Below are positions 16,814 through 24,797 of a DNA stretch of 48,683 nucleotides, in pieces; within the stretch, counting starts at the first letter, position 1, and every line of letters begins with the position of its first letter. The notes under the pieces were generated by a model. It worked only from the letters and a program-made list of their open reading frames with translations, did not search any database and was not told where the DNA came from. Origin of the DNA: Halanaerobiales bacterium. Its GTDB lineage: Bacteria; Bacillota; Halanaerobiia; Halanaerobiales; DTU029. The stretch spans positions 1 to 48,683 of the forward strand of contig JANWJZ010000047.1 in the NCBI GenBank assembly GCA_025451675.1. Direction: 5' to 3'. A program made the translations under genes and the position numbers.

Positions 16814-19174
16814 TCAGCCCATTATTACTTCTACCTGGTTTTCCTCCCGCATGACATCCAGCGGGATCAGGTTTCCTTCCAGGAGCTCTCCATTTACTCT
16901 TAATTCCTTTACCCCGGTACTTACCTTATCCGGGTTTTTAACCTCAATATAAAAATCTTTGCCTCTAAATTTACGGTATACTGTATAGGATTCCCATTCC
17001 CGGGGTATAACCGGATTAACGATCAGGCCATCGTAATCTGCCCTTACCCCCAGTATATACTGGGAAATGGCTACAAAGCTCCAGGCAGCAGTCCCTGTTA
17101 ACCAGGAATTCCTGGCCCGTCCAAAATGATAGGGGTGCTCCTTACCTGTGATAAACTGGCAGTAAACATATGGTTCCATGGTATATTTATCGGCCATATC
17201 ATTATGCCTGGCAGGCAAATATGATAGATAGTATTCAAAGGCCCTGTCCCCATTACCCAGCATTGCCTCTGCAATGACAGCCCAGGTATTGGCATGGCAG
17301 AAGATGGCACCGTTTTCTTTAAGCCCGGCCGGGAAGGAGGTTATGGCCCCGATTTCTTCATCAAATTCCCTGAAAGCCGGATAGTTTAGTAAAAGGCCAT
17401 GCTCTGTAGCCAGATATTTATTAACACTATCCATGGCTTTACAGGCTTTTTCATCCTTAAAGGCACCGGATACAACTGCCCAGCTCTGGGTATTCAGGAA
17501 GATCTTCGAGCCTTCACTTTCTGCAGAGCCCAGTTTCCTGCCACTGTCGAGATAACCCCTGATAAACCATTCCCCATCCCAAGCCTTATGAGCTAAATTT
17601 TCCCTGATAATCCCGGCATATTCTTCATAGTGTTTTTTATCTCCTTCTCTTCCTTTTCTTTCTGCCATTGCCAGGAATTCCTGTATAGCCCTATAAAAGA
17701 GGAAGGTAGACCAGATACTCTCTCCTTCTCCCTTGAGGTTAATACAGTCATTCCAGTCAGCAGCCATGCCATAAAGGAATCCATGCGGCCCCCTGTTTTT
17801 CCAGGAAAATTCCAGGGCCTGTTTCAGATGGTTATATACAGTATCTGCTCCTTTATCAGCATAAGGCACCACTTCTTCAAGGAAATCAAGATCCCCGGTT
17901 TCCCGCAAATAGGCTCCAACTGATAGTAATAGCCAGAGGTGGTCATCAGAATAAATTCTTTCCCTGGGAATTACATTATGTTCACCCTGTTGCAGGACGA
18001 GGGGCTGGAAGTTATGGATGGCATAACCCTCACTTAATTGTGCCTTTAAAAGATGGATTAATTTTGCTTTCACTTCTTCCGGTATTGCATGGACAACTCC
18101 CAAAGTATCCTGATTGGTATCCCTATAGCCAATACCATCCCGGCCGCCAGCCTCATTAAAAGAAGCAGAACGGGACCAGTTAAAGGTCATATGGCACTGG
18201 TACTGGTTCCAGATATTCACCATTGTATTGACTTCCCAGGAGGGTGTCTCACATCTGTAATTGCTCATCCTCTTCCGCCAGTATTCCTGTACAGCCTGGA
18301 ACTCCTTTTCAACTTCCTCCCTGGTACTGTATCTTTCCTTATATTGCCTGCCTTCTTTCCTGGCATCACCAATACCGACTATAAATAAAAGCCATTTCTT
18401 TGCACCGGGCTTAAGCTGTATCTTATTATGTAAAGCTGCACAGGGGTTCCCGCCGCTGGCAATAGAATTAAAGCATTGGCCCCTTTCTACCGCTGCCGGA
18501 TTCCCTTCATGATGGTAATTGCCAATGAAAACATCCCGGTCTGTATCAAATCCCGAAACCGGTAAAGTTGAAGACATAAAAGCTTTCGGCTCTTCTCCGC
18601 CAGCAAACAGAAGAGTATAATCGATTATTTCATCAAGGTAATCCATTCTGCAGGTATACAGAATATATTGGAAGTTTTTCAAATCCTGTTCAATGTTCCA
18701 GAAACAAAATTCGGCATAGGAAAATATAGATAAGTCCCTTACTTCATCAGACTTATTCTCCAGTTCCAATTCCCAGAACTCAATAGGTTCATTTAGGGGA
18801 ACAAAGACCCTGTAATTACTCTTGATTCCTCTGTATTCAGAAATAAATCTGGTATATCCCATTCCATGTCTACATTCTGTCTTATATTCTTCCAGATCTT
18901 TAGCAACAGGCTGCCAGCTGGCTGACCAGTAATCCCCGTCTTTATCATCCCGGATATAGATATAACGGCCAGGCCTGTCCATGGGGATGCTATTAAAACG
19001 AAATCTTAAAAGGCGTTGTAATGCTGGAGATCTGTAAAAGGAATAGCCACTGGCATTATTGGAGATTAAGGCTCCATATTCGGGTGTACCCAGGTAGTTG
19101 ATCCAGGACATTGGAGTGTCAGGTTTTGTAACTACATATTCTCTGTTCTCATTATCAAAATAGCCATATTTCAC
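16814..19174 (-). CDS. GH94 beta-glycoside phosphorylase (cellobiose/chitobiose phosphorylase-like)
   Basis: 786 residues, full length for family GH94. The N-terminus (MKYGYFDNENREYV, WINYLGT) and C-terminus (VEVIMG) match cellobiose and N,N'-diacetylchitobiose phosphorylases. The centre holds RSASF (335-339), GYRDTNQD (349-356) and ADWNDC (472-477), the motif carrying the catalytic Asp, and NSWLTGTAAW near the end. Such enzymes split a beta-linked disaccharide with phosphate to a sugar 1-phosphate and a free sugar in the cytoplasm, saving ATP. There is no signal peptide. GTG start with a GGGGTGAT ribosome site. The exact substrate (cellobiose, laminaribiose, chitobiose, others) is not decided by sequence. 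No sugar transporter is adjacent. Confidence 0.87.
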   Translation of the reverse strand: MKYGYFDNENREYVVTKPDTPMSWINYLGTPEYGALISNNASGYSFYRSPALQRLLRFRFNSIPMDRPGRYIYIRDDKDGDYWSASWQPVAKDLEEYKTECRHGMGYTRFISEYRGIKSNYRVFVPLNEPIEFWELELENKSDEVRDLSIFSYAEFCFWNIEQDLKNFQYILYTCRMDYLDEIIDYTLLFAGGEEPKAFMSSTLPVSGFDTDRDVFIGNYHHEGNPAAVERGQCFNSIASGGNPCAALHNKIQLKPGAKKWLLFIVGIGDARKEGRQYKERYSTREEVEKEFQAVQEYWRKRMSNYRCETPSWEVNTMVNIWNQYQCHMTFNWSRSASFNEAGGRDGIGYRDTNQDTLGVVHAIPEEVKAKLIHLLKAQLSEGYAIHNFQPLVLQQGEHNVIPRERIYSDDHLWLLLSVGAYLRETGDLDFLEEVVPYADKGADTVYNHLKQALEFSWKNRGPHGFLYGMAADWNDCINLKGEGESIWSTFLFYRAIQEFLAMAERKGREGDKKHYEEYAGIIRENLAHKAWDGEWFIRGYLDSGRKLGSAESEGSKIFLNTQSWAVVSGAFKDEKACKAMDSVNKYLATEHGLLLNYPAFREFDEEIGAITSFPAGLKENGAIFCHANTWAVIAEAMLGNGDRAFEYYLSYLPARHNDMADKYTMEPYVYCQFITGKEHPYHFGRARNSWLTGTAAWSFVAISQYILGVRADYDGLIVNPVIPREWESYTVYRKFRGKDFYIEVKNPDKVSTGVKELRVNGELLEGNLIPLDVMREENQVEVIMG

Positions 19175-19300
19175 TATTCATCACCCCTCGTTCATTTAAT
19201 TTCTTCTCTCTTTCTTATATGGGCTTCTCCAAACTTTTGTAAAATCCTTCTCGAAATATTAATATTTGTCCTGCAATTGAGAAAACATAAAAAAATGTAA

Positions 19301-19316
19301 TGTATACATGTATACA
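19301..19316. promoter_or_regulatory. perfect 16-bp palindrome, candidate operator
   Basis: TGTATACATGTATACA is self-complementary and holds two GTATAC cores, the GT..AC style common in GntR-family and some LacI/AraR operators. It lies in the 225-base gap between the divergent GH94 and aminotransferase genes, 22 bases before the plus-strand promoter. No regulator gene is adjacent. Confidence 0.5.
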
Positions 19317-19337
19317 GGTATTTTTATTCATTCTTTT

Positions 19338-19366
19338 TTGTTTTTTTGCAGGTTTCTTATTATAAT
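19338..19366 (+). promoter_or_regulatory. probable promoter of the aminotransferase gene
   Basis: A perfect TATAAT (19361-19366) with a weak TTGTTT (19338-19343) at 17 bases. A second TATAAT overlaps at 19366-19371. Transcription would start about 27 bases before the ATG at 19400. Confidence 0.55.
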
Positions 19367-19399
19367 ATAATAGACATTATTCGTGAAGGTAGGGATAAT

Positions 19400-20671
19400 A
19401 TGAGGAGATTAGAAGAACTTACCAGGAATGAAATCATCCAAATTAAAAAAACTATCGATGATAAGTATGAAGAATATAAGAAGGAGAAGTTGTCTTTGGA
19501 TATGTCCAGGGGAAAACCCTGTCAGGAGCAACTGGACCTGTCCAGGGGTTTCTTTGAAAATGCCGAACCCTTAATCTCCAGAGACGGTATTGATTGCAGG
19601 AATTATGGCCAATTAACAGGATTACCGGAGGTAAAAGAACTTTTTGCCAGTCTGCTGGAAGTAGAAGTAGAGGAGCTTATTATAGGAGAAAACTCCAGCC
19701 TGGCCTTAATCTACGATACTGTTGCCCGGGCCTTTTCTCATGGTGTGGCTGAAGGGGCAACTCCCTGGGGAAAACTGGAAAAGGTAAAATTCCTCTGTCC
19801 CAGCCCTGGTTATGACCGGCATTTCAGTATTTGTGAATTTTTTGGAATCGAGATGATTACAATCCCCTTAAATGAAGAGGGGCCGGACATGGACCTGGTA
19901 GAAGAACTGGTCAGGAATGATGAGACCATTAAGGGCATCATCTGTGTTCCTAAATTCAGTAATCCCACTGGCATAGTTTATTCAGAAGAGACCGTTAACC
20001 GCCTGGCAGCAATGAAAACAGCCGCAGATGATTTCCGTATTTTCTGGGATAATGCCTATATGGTTCATTATCTCTCTGATAAAAGGCCGGTCCTGAAAAA
20101 TATCTTAAAGGCCTGTAAGGAATATAATAACCCGGACCGGGTCTTTATCTACACTTCCACCTCCAAGATTACTTTTGCCGGTGCCGGTATCGCTGTTTTT
20201 GCTTCCAGTAAAAATAATATCGATTACATGACTAAATTATTATCCATACAGACCATTGGTTCCAATAAGATCAACCAGTTACTTCACTATAGATTCCTGA
20301 AATCTGTAGATGGAATTATGGAACATATGGAAAAACACGCCCGAATCCTTAAACCAAAATTCGATTTAGTCCTGGATATTTTCGAGAGAGAACTGGAAGG
20401 ACTGGGGATCGCCAGCTGGACCAGGCCGGAGGGAGGCTATTTCATCAGCCTCGAGGTAATGGAGGGCTGCGCCCGCAGGGTTGTAGAGCTGGCCAGGGAA
20501 GCAGGTGTTACCTTGACCCCGGCCGGAGCCACCTTCCCTTATGGCAAAGACCCCCGGGACAGTAATATAAGGATTGCCCCTACATTCCCCCCTCTGGAAG
20601 AACTGGAAAAAGCCATGGAGGTTGTCTGTACCTGTATCAAAAAAGCCGCACTGGAAAAGATGGTGGAATAG
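19400..20671 (+). CDS. PLP-dependent aminotransferase, type-Ic aspartate aminotransferase-like
   Basis: 423 residues from ATG 19400, which has AAGGTAGGG upstream; a longer frame from TTG 19346 would cross the promoter and is not used. The fold-type I features are the Asn in FSNPTG (186-191), the PLP-ring Asp217 in DNAY, and the Schiff-base Lys256 in TSTSKITFAG. LDMSRGKP (33-40), NYG (68-70), CPSPGYDRHF (133-142) and the C-terminal TPAGATFPYGKDPRDSNIRI identify the subgroup of aspartate aminotransferases (Ic) distinct from AspC. The likely reaction is aspartate + 2-oxoglutarate to oxaloacetate + glutamate; substrate range is unproven. Monocistronic, with a terminator after it. Confidence 0.85.
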   Translation: MRRLEELTRNEIIQIKKTIDDKYEEYKKEKLSLDMSRGKPCQEQLDLSRGFFENAEPLISRDGIDCRNYGQLTGLPEVKELFASLLEVEVEELIIGENSSLALIYDTVARAFSHGVAEGATPWGKLEKVKFLCPSPGYDRHFSICEFFGIEMITIPLNEEGPDMDLVEELVRNDETIKGIICVPKFSNPTGIVYSEETVNRLAAMKTAADDFRIFWDNAYMVHYLSDKRPVLKNILKACKEYNNPDRVFIYTSTSKITFAGAGIAVFASSKNNIDYMTKLLSIQTIGSNKINQLLHYRFLKSVDGIMEHMEKHARILKPKFDLVLDIFERELEGLGIASWTRPEGGYFISLEVMEGCARRVVELAREAGVTLTPAGATFPYGKDPRDSNIRIAPTFPPLEELEKAMEVVCTCIKKAALEKMVE

Positions 20672-20707
20672 AGAATATCTGCATAATAAATCAAGCAATA
20701 AAATATC

Positions 20708-20736
20708 AAAACCGGCATTTAAAATGCCGGTTTTTC
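20708..20736. terminator. bidirectional terminator between aminotransferase and purL
   Basis: A 10-base arm (20711-20720) pairs with 20722-20731, with A bases on the left and a TTTTT run on the right. It ends the aminotransferase transcript and can also end the purL transcript from the other side. Confidence 0.8.
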
Positions 20737-20788
20737 CATGCGTAATAATATCCGAAGCTTTTTAGTTTCTATCATTTGTTGGTTCCTG

Positions 20789-23700
20789 TTACATGAAGTA
20801 TTCCACACCTGCTGCGAATATCTTCTGGTCCTTTTCACCGGGAATATTCCTGGCAACATTATCCCTTATCCGCTCTGAATGGGCCATCTTACCGAAGATC
20901 CTTCCGTCTGGACTGGTAATACCTTCAATAGCCACTACTGAGCCATTGGGATTATACCTGATATCATAAGTTGCCCTGCCGTCACAATCAACATACTGGG
21001 TTGCCACCTGGCCGTTTTTTATCAGTTCTTTTATCAAATCTTCACTGGCCAGGAAACGGCCCTCCCTGTGGGCGACAGGCAGGACGAACTCAGAACCTGC
21101 CTCCACCTTTGCCAGCCAGGGGGATAAGGTGGAAACAACCTTTGTCCTGACCATGGTTGAAACATGCCTTCCAATTACATTGTAGCTCAGGGTAGGGGAA
21201 TTCTCATTTAGCTCCCTGAACTCTCCATAGGGCAGGAGGCCCAGCCTGATTAAAGCCTGAAAACCATTACCGATACCCAGGATTAAACCATCCCTCTCCT
21301 CCAGTAATTCCATGACTGCCTCCTGGATGGCAGGGAACCTGAAAAGGGTAGCAATGAATTTCCCTGCCCCTTCTGGCTCATCACCGGCACTGGCTCCCCC
21401 GGGAAGGGCCAGTATCTGGGCATTATTAATCTTGCTGGCCATCAGTTCTACAGATTCCTCCAGCATCTTCCCGTCCAGATTTTTGAAAACAAATTCATCC
21501 ACTTCTGCCCCTGCTTCCCGGAATTTACGGGCCAGGTCATCCTCTCCCCCTGTTCCCGGTAAGACCGGTATAAAGACAGCCGGTCTGGCTATCTTGAACC
21601 GGGATTTTCTCCTTTCAGCCGGTGTATAATGATCTATGCTAATTTTTTCTGTATTAATATCTTCATTAGTCTCTCCAGTTTTTTCAATCCTGCCCGGATA
21701 AACATCATTGAGTGGTTTTGCCCAGTTCTCCAGGGCTTCCTCCAATCTGATTTCCACGTCTCCTATTTTGATCAACCCTTCACTGCTGGTATCTCCCAGA
21801 TGGATAGCATCAGGCAAGGAATCCAACCCTGTTCCGTCCCTCAACTCCAGTATTATGGAAGCATATTCCGGCAGAAAGAGATCTTCCTCCTTTATCTCTC
21901 CACCGAAGATATCCTCATTGAAGGTAAAGCCAATATTATTTCCAAAACACATCTTGCTGATAGTGGCTGCTACACCGCCATACTGGACGGCAGAGGCGGC
22001 CAGGACTTTTCCCTCATTGATCAGCCGGTGAATGCTCTCATATTTCTCCTTCAGGTCGGCAAAATCAGGCAGAGAGTACTTATCCTTCTTTACCCTGACC
22101 CAGATTACTTTGCTGCCGGCTTCCTTAAATTCAGGGGATACAGCCTTACTGGCATTAACAGTATTGACTGCAAAGGCAATCAGGGTCGGCGGGACATCCA
22201 GATCCTTATAGGTTCCGGACATACTGTCTTTACCGCCTATGGAAGGGATACCTAACTCTGTCTGCACCAGATAGGCACCCAGTAAGGCACTGAAAGGTTT
22301 GCCCCACTTGATCCTGTCCCGGCCGGGGCTGCCGAAGTATTCCTGCAGGGAAAGACGAATCTTTCTATAATCCCCTCCCAGGGCCACCGATTTGGCAATA
22401 GCATGGACAAGGGAATAAACTCCGCCATGGAAGGTGCTCCACATGAATAAGTCCGGATCATAGGCATAGGTCATTATACTGGCTGTAGTAGTATCTCCTT
22501 CTGTTACAGGTATTTTAGCCACCATTCCATCTACAGGGGTCAGCTGCCTCTTTCCACCATAGGGCAGGAACACAGTCCCGCCTCCCACGGTACTATCAAA
22601 TAGCTCTGCAAGCCCCCTCTGGCTGCAGACATTTAGGGAAGCCAGATTTTTCAGCCAGGCTTCCTTTAAATCCCCTGTATTGACAGATGCTTTCTGCAGA
22701 TAATTTTCGCCTTCCGGGGATAGAAGGGTTACACTGGCCTTCTGGATTACACCGTTAGTATTGAGAAAATCCCGGTCCAGGTCAACAATGACCTTGCCCC
22801 GCCACTTCATGCGGAGACGGCCGGTATCTGTCACCACGGCGACAGGAGTAGCCTCCAGGTTCTCTTCGCTGGCAGCAGCCAGAAAATCCTCCAGATTATC
22901 CTTTCCGATGACCACTGCCATCCTCTCCTGAGATTCAGAGATGGCCAGTTCTGTTCCATTAAGACCTTCATATTTTACGGGAACAGCATCCAGGTCTATA
23001 TCCAGGCTGTCAGCCAGTTCACCGATTGCCACGGAGACACCGCCAGCACCAAAATCATTACATTTTTTAATCATCCTGCTTACTTCTGCTTTGCGAAAAA
23101 GACGCTGGATATTCCTTTCAATAAGGGGGTTACCCTTTTGTACCTCTGCTCCGGCAGTTGATAAGGACTTTTCATCATGTTTACGGGAAGACCCAGTAGC
23201 ACCGCCACAGCCATCCCGGCCGGTCCTGCCGCCCAGGAGGATGATCAGGTCACCCGGTTCCGGAGATTTGCGGACTACATTTTCCGCCGGAGCTGCTGCA
23301 ATAACTGCCCCGCATTCCATCCTCTTGGCCTGGTAATTATCATGATATATCTCAACTACCTGCCCGGCAGCCAGTCCAATCTGGTTCCCGTAGCTGCTAT
23401 ACCCCAGGGCGGCTCCTGTGCTGATCTTCCGCTGGGGTAATTTGCCTTCCATGGTCTCTTCAATTGGAGTACGGGGATCGCCGCTGCCGCTTACCCGCAT
23501 GGCCTGATACACATAGGCCCGGCCGGAAAGTGGATCGCGGATGGCCCCGCCCAGGCAGGTGGCTGCACCGCCAAAGGGTTCCATCTCAGTAGGATGGTTA
23601 TGGGTCTCATTCTTAAACATCAGGAGCCAGTCCTCTTCTTTGCCGTCGATCTCTACCTTGATCTTGATACTGCAGGCATTGATCTCCTCAGATTCATCCA

Positions 23701-24625
23701 GATCACCAAGTAGCCCTCTCTTCTTCAACTCTTTCATCCCGATTGTAGCCAGATCCATCAAACTGACCGCACGGAGGGACTGTTCTCCTGTGTCATTTTC
23801 CCCTGTTTCATTTCCTTTATTTCCTCTACTATAGACATATCTTCTGCTTTCCAGATACCTCTCATATACATCCTTTAAAACGGGGCTATAGAATCCATCC
23901 CTGATCTCGATATCCACCAGTTCAGTCAGAAAAGTAGTATGTCGGCAGTGATCTGACCAGTAGGTATCCAGGACCCTGATTTCGGTAAGGGTCGGGTTGC
24001 GCTTTTCCCCCTGGAAGTAATCCTGGATAAAGATTAAATCATCCATGGACATGGCCAGGCCCAGCTCATTATGTAAGGTTTCCAGTTCATCAGGAGACAT
24101 TTCAGTAAAATTATCGATACTGCTTATATCTTCAGGATATCCTTCCTCTAGATTTAAGGTAACAGGTTTATCCAGGCTGGCCTCCCTGCTTTCCAGGGGA
24201 TTTATACAGTAATCTTTTATCTTCAAATAATCTTCCCTGGAAATATCCCCGGCCAGCAGGATCAATTTTGCATAGCGTACTGCAGGCCTTTCCCCCCCGG
24301 TCAGCAGCTGCAGGCAAAGGGCTGCCATATCAGCCCTTTGATCATACTGGCCTGGCAAAGATTCTATGGCCAGCAGCTGATAATTCCCCGGAAGAGTAAA
24401 ATCTTCATCATATAGAATATCTACAGGGGGTTCTGCAAAAATAGTATACTTGGCCTTTTCATAAACATCGTCTGAAACACCCTCTATATCATAACGATGT
24501 ATTACCCGGACTTCTTCCAGGCCCTCGATTTCCAGAAATGCCCTGAATTCTTTCAGTAAAGACTCCGCCTCTACTGCATAACCGGCCTTCTTTTCTACAA
24601 AAATCCTCTTTACTCTTTCAGCCAT
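20789..24625 (-). CDS. purL: Phosphoribosylformylglycinamidine synthase, single-chain clade II, glutaminase Cys replaced
   Basis: 1278 residues from ATG 24623-24625, which has AGGTGG 5 bases upstream; a GTG three codons earlier lies inside that site. Order: PurS-like N-terminus, linker with YWSDHCRHTTF, two AIRS-type ATP-binding halves (GGKDSMSGTY in the second), and a C-terminal class-I glutaminase. The enzyme makes FGAM from FGAR, glutamine and ATP in purine synthesis. In the glutaminase the nucleophile elbow reads GIGNGFQ, so the expected Cys is Gly1119 (codon GGT at 21269-21271). The His and Glu partners are kept (AHREGRF, His1186 and Glu1188). If real, it would depend on free ammonia or another amidotransferase. 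No other pur gene is nearby and I saw no purine riboswitch upstream. Confidence 0.93.
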   Translation of the reverse strand: MAERVKRIFVEKKAGYAVEAESLLKEFRAFLEIEGLEEVRVIHRYDIEGVSDDVYEKAKYTIFAEPPVDILYDEDFTLPGNYQLLAIESLPGQYDQRADMAALCLQLLTGGERPAVRYAKLILLAGDISREDYLKIKDYCINPLESREASLDKPVTLNLEEGYPEDISSIDNFTEMSPDELETLHNELGLAMSMDDLIFIQDYFQGEKRNPTLTEIRVLDTYWSDHCRHTTFLTELVDIEIRDGFYSPVLKDVYERYLESRRYVYSRGNKGNETGENDTGEQSLRAVSLMDLATIGMKELKKRGLLGDLDESEEINACSIKIKVEIDGKEEDWLLMFKNETHNHPTEMEPFGGAATCLGGAIRDPLSGRAYVYQAMRVSGSGDPRTPIEETMEGKLPQRKISTGAALGYSSYGNQIGLAAGQVVEIYHDNYQAKRMECGAVIAAAPAENVVRKSPEPGDLIILLGGRTGRDGCGGATGSSRKHDEKSLSTAGAEVQKGNPLIERNIQRLFRKAEVSRMIKKCNDFGAGGVSVAIGELADSLDIDLDAVPVKYEGLNGTELAISESQERMAVVIGKDNLEDFLAAASEENLEATPVAVVTDTGRLRMKWRGKVIVDLDRDFLNTNGVIQKASVTLLSPEGENYLQKASVNTGDLKEAWLKNLASLNVCSQRGLAELFDSTVGGGTVFLPYGGKRQLTPVDGMVAKIPVTEGDTTTASIMTYAYDPDLFMWSTFHGGVYSLVHAIAKSVALGGDYRKIRLSLQEYFGSPGRDRIKWGKPFSALLGAYLVQTELGIPSIGGKDSMSGTYKDLDVPPTLIAFAVNTVNASKAVSPEFKEAGSKVIWVRVKKDKYSLPDFADLKEKYESIHRLINEGKVLAASAVQYGGVAATISKMCFGNNIGFTFNEDIFGGEIKEEDLFLPEYASIILELRDGTGLDSLPDAIHLGDTSSEGLIKIGDVEIRLEEALENWAKPLNDVYPGRIEKTGETNEDINTEKISIDHYTPAERRKSRFKIARPAVFIPVLPGTGGEDDLARKFREAGAEVDEFVFKNLDGKMLEESVELMASKINNAQILALPGGASAGDEPEGAGKFIATLFRFPAIQEAVMELLEERDGLILGIGNGFQALIRLGLLPYGEFRELNENSPTLSYNVIGRHVSTMVRTKVVSTLSPWLAKVEAGSEFVLPVAHREGRFLASEDLIKELIKNGQVATQYVDCDGRATYDIRYNPNGSVVAIEGITSPDGRIFGKMAHSERIRDNVARNIPGEKDQKIFAAGVEYFM

Positions 24626-24797
24626 TTTAACCACCTTTCTCTGTTATTGTTGTAGACCTGCCTCCCTTATACTAACAGACCTCTCCTTATTATTCACCAC
24701 CCCACAGAAATAATTTACATCTATTATTCTACAAAATATTCCCAAGTCCTTTAAAGCTAAGGAATATATGTAAAATATTCGGGCACCTGAAAAATTC

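Noticed and set aside
16814-19174. Firm call of GH94 gene as chitobiose phosphorylase
   Set aside because: N-terminal residues agree with both chitobiose and cellobiose phosphorylases; substrate-site residues could not be compared reliably by eye.
19346-19399. An 18-codon longer start (TTG) for the aminotransferase
   Set aside because: It would lie over the TATAAT boxes; ATG 19400 has its own ribosome site and gives the family's usual N-terminus.
24635-24797. Possible purine riboswitch before purL
   Set aside because: No conserved three-way-junction core or terminator/anti-terminator pair could be recognised in the 172-base gap.
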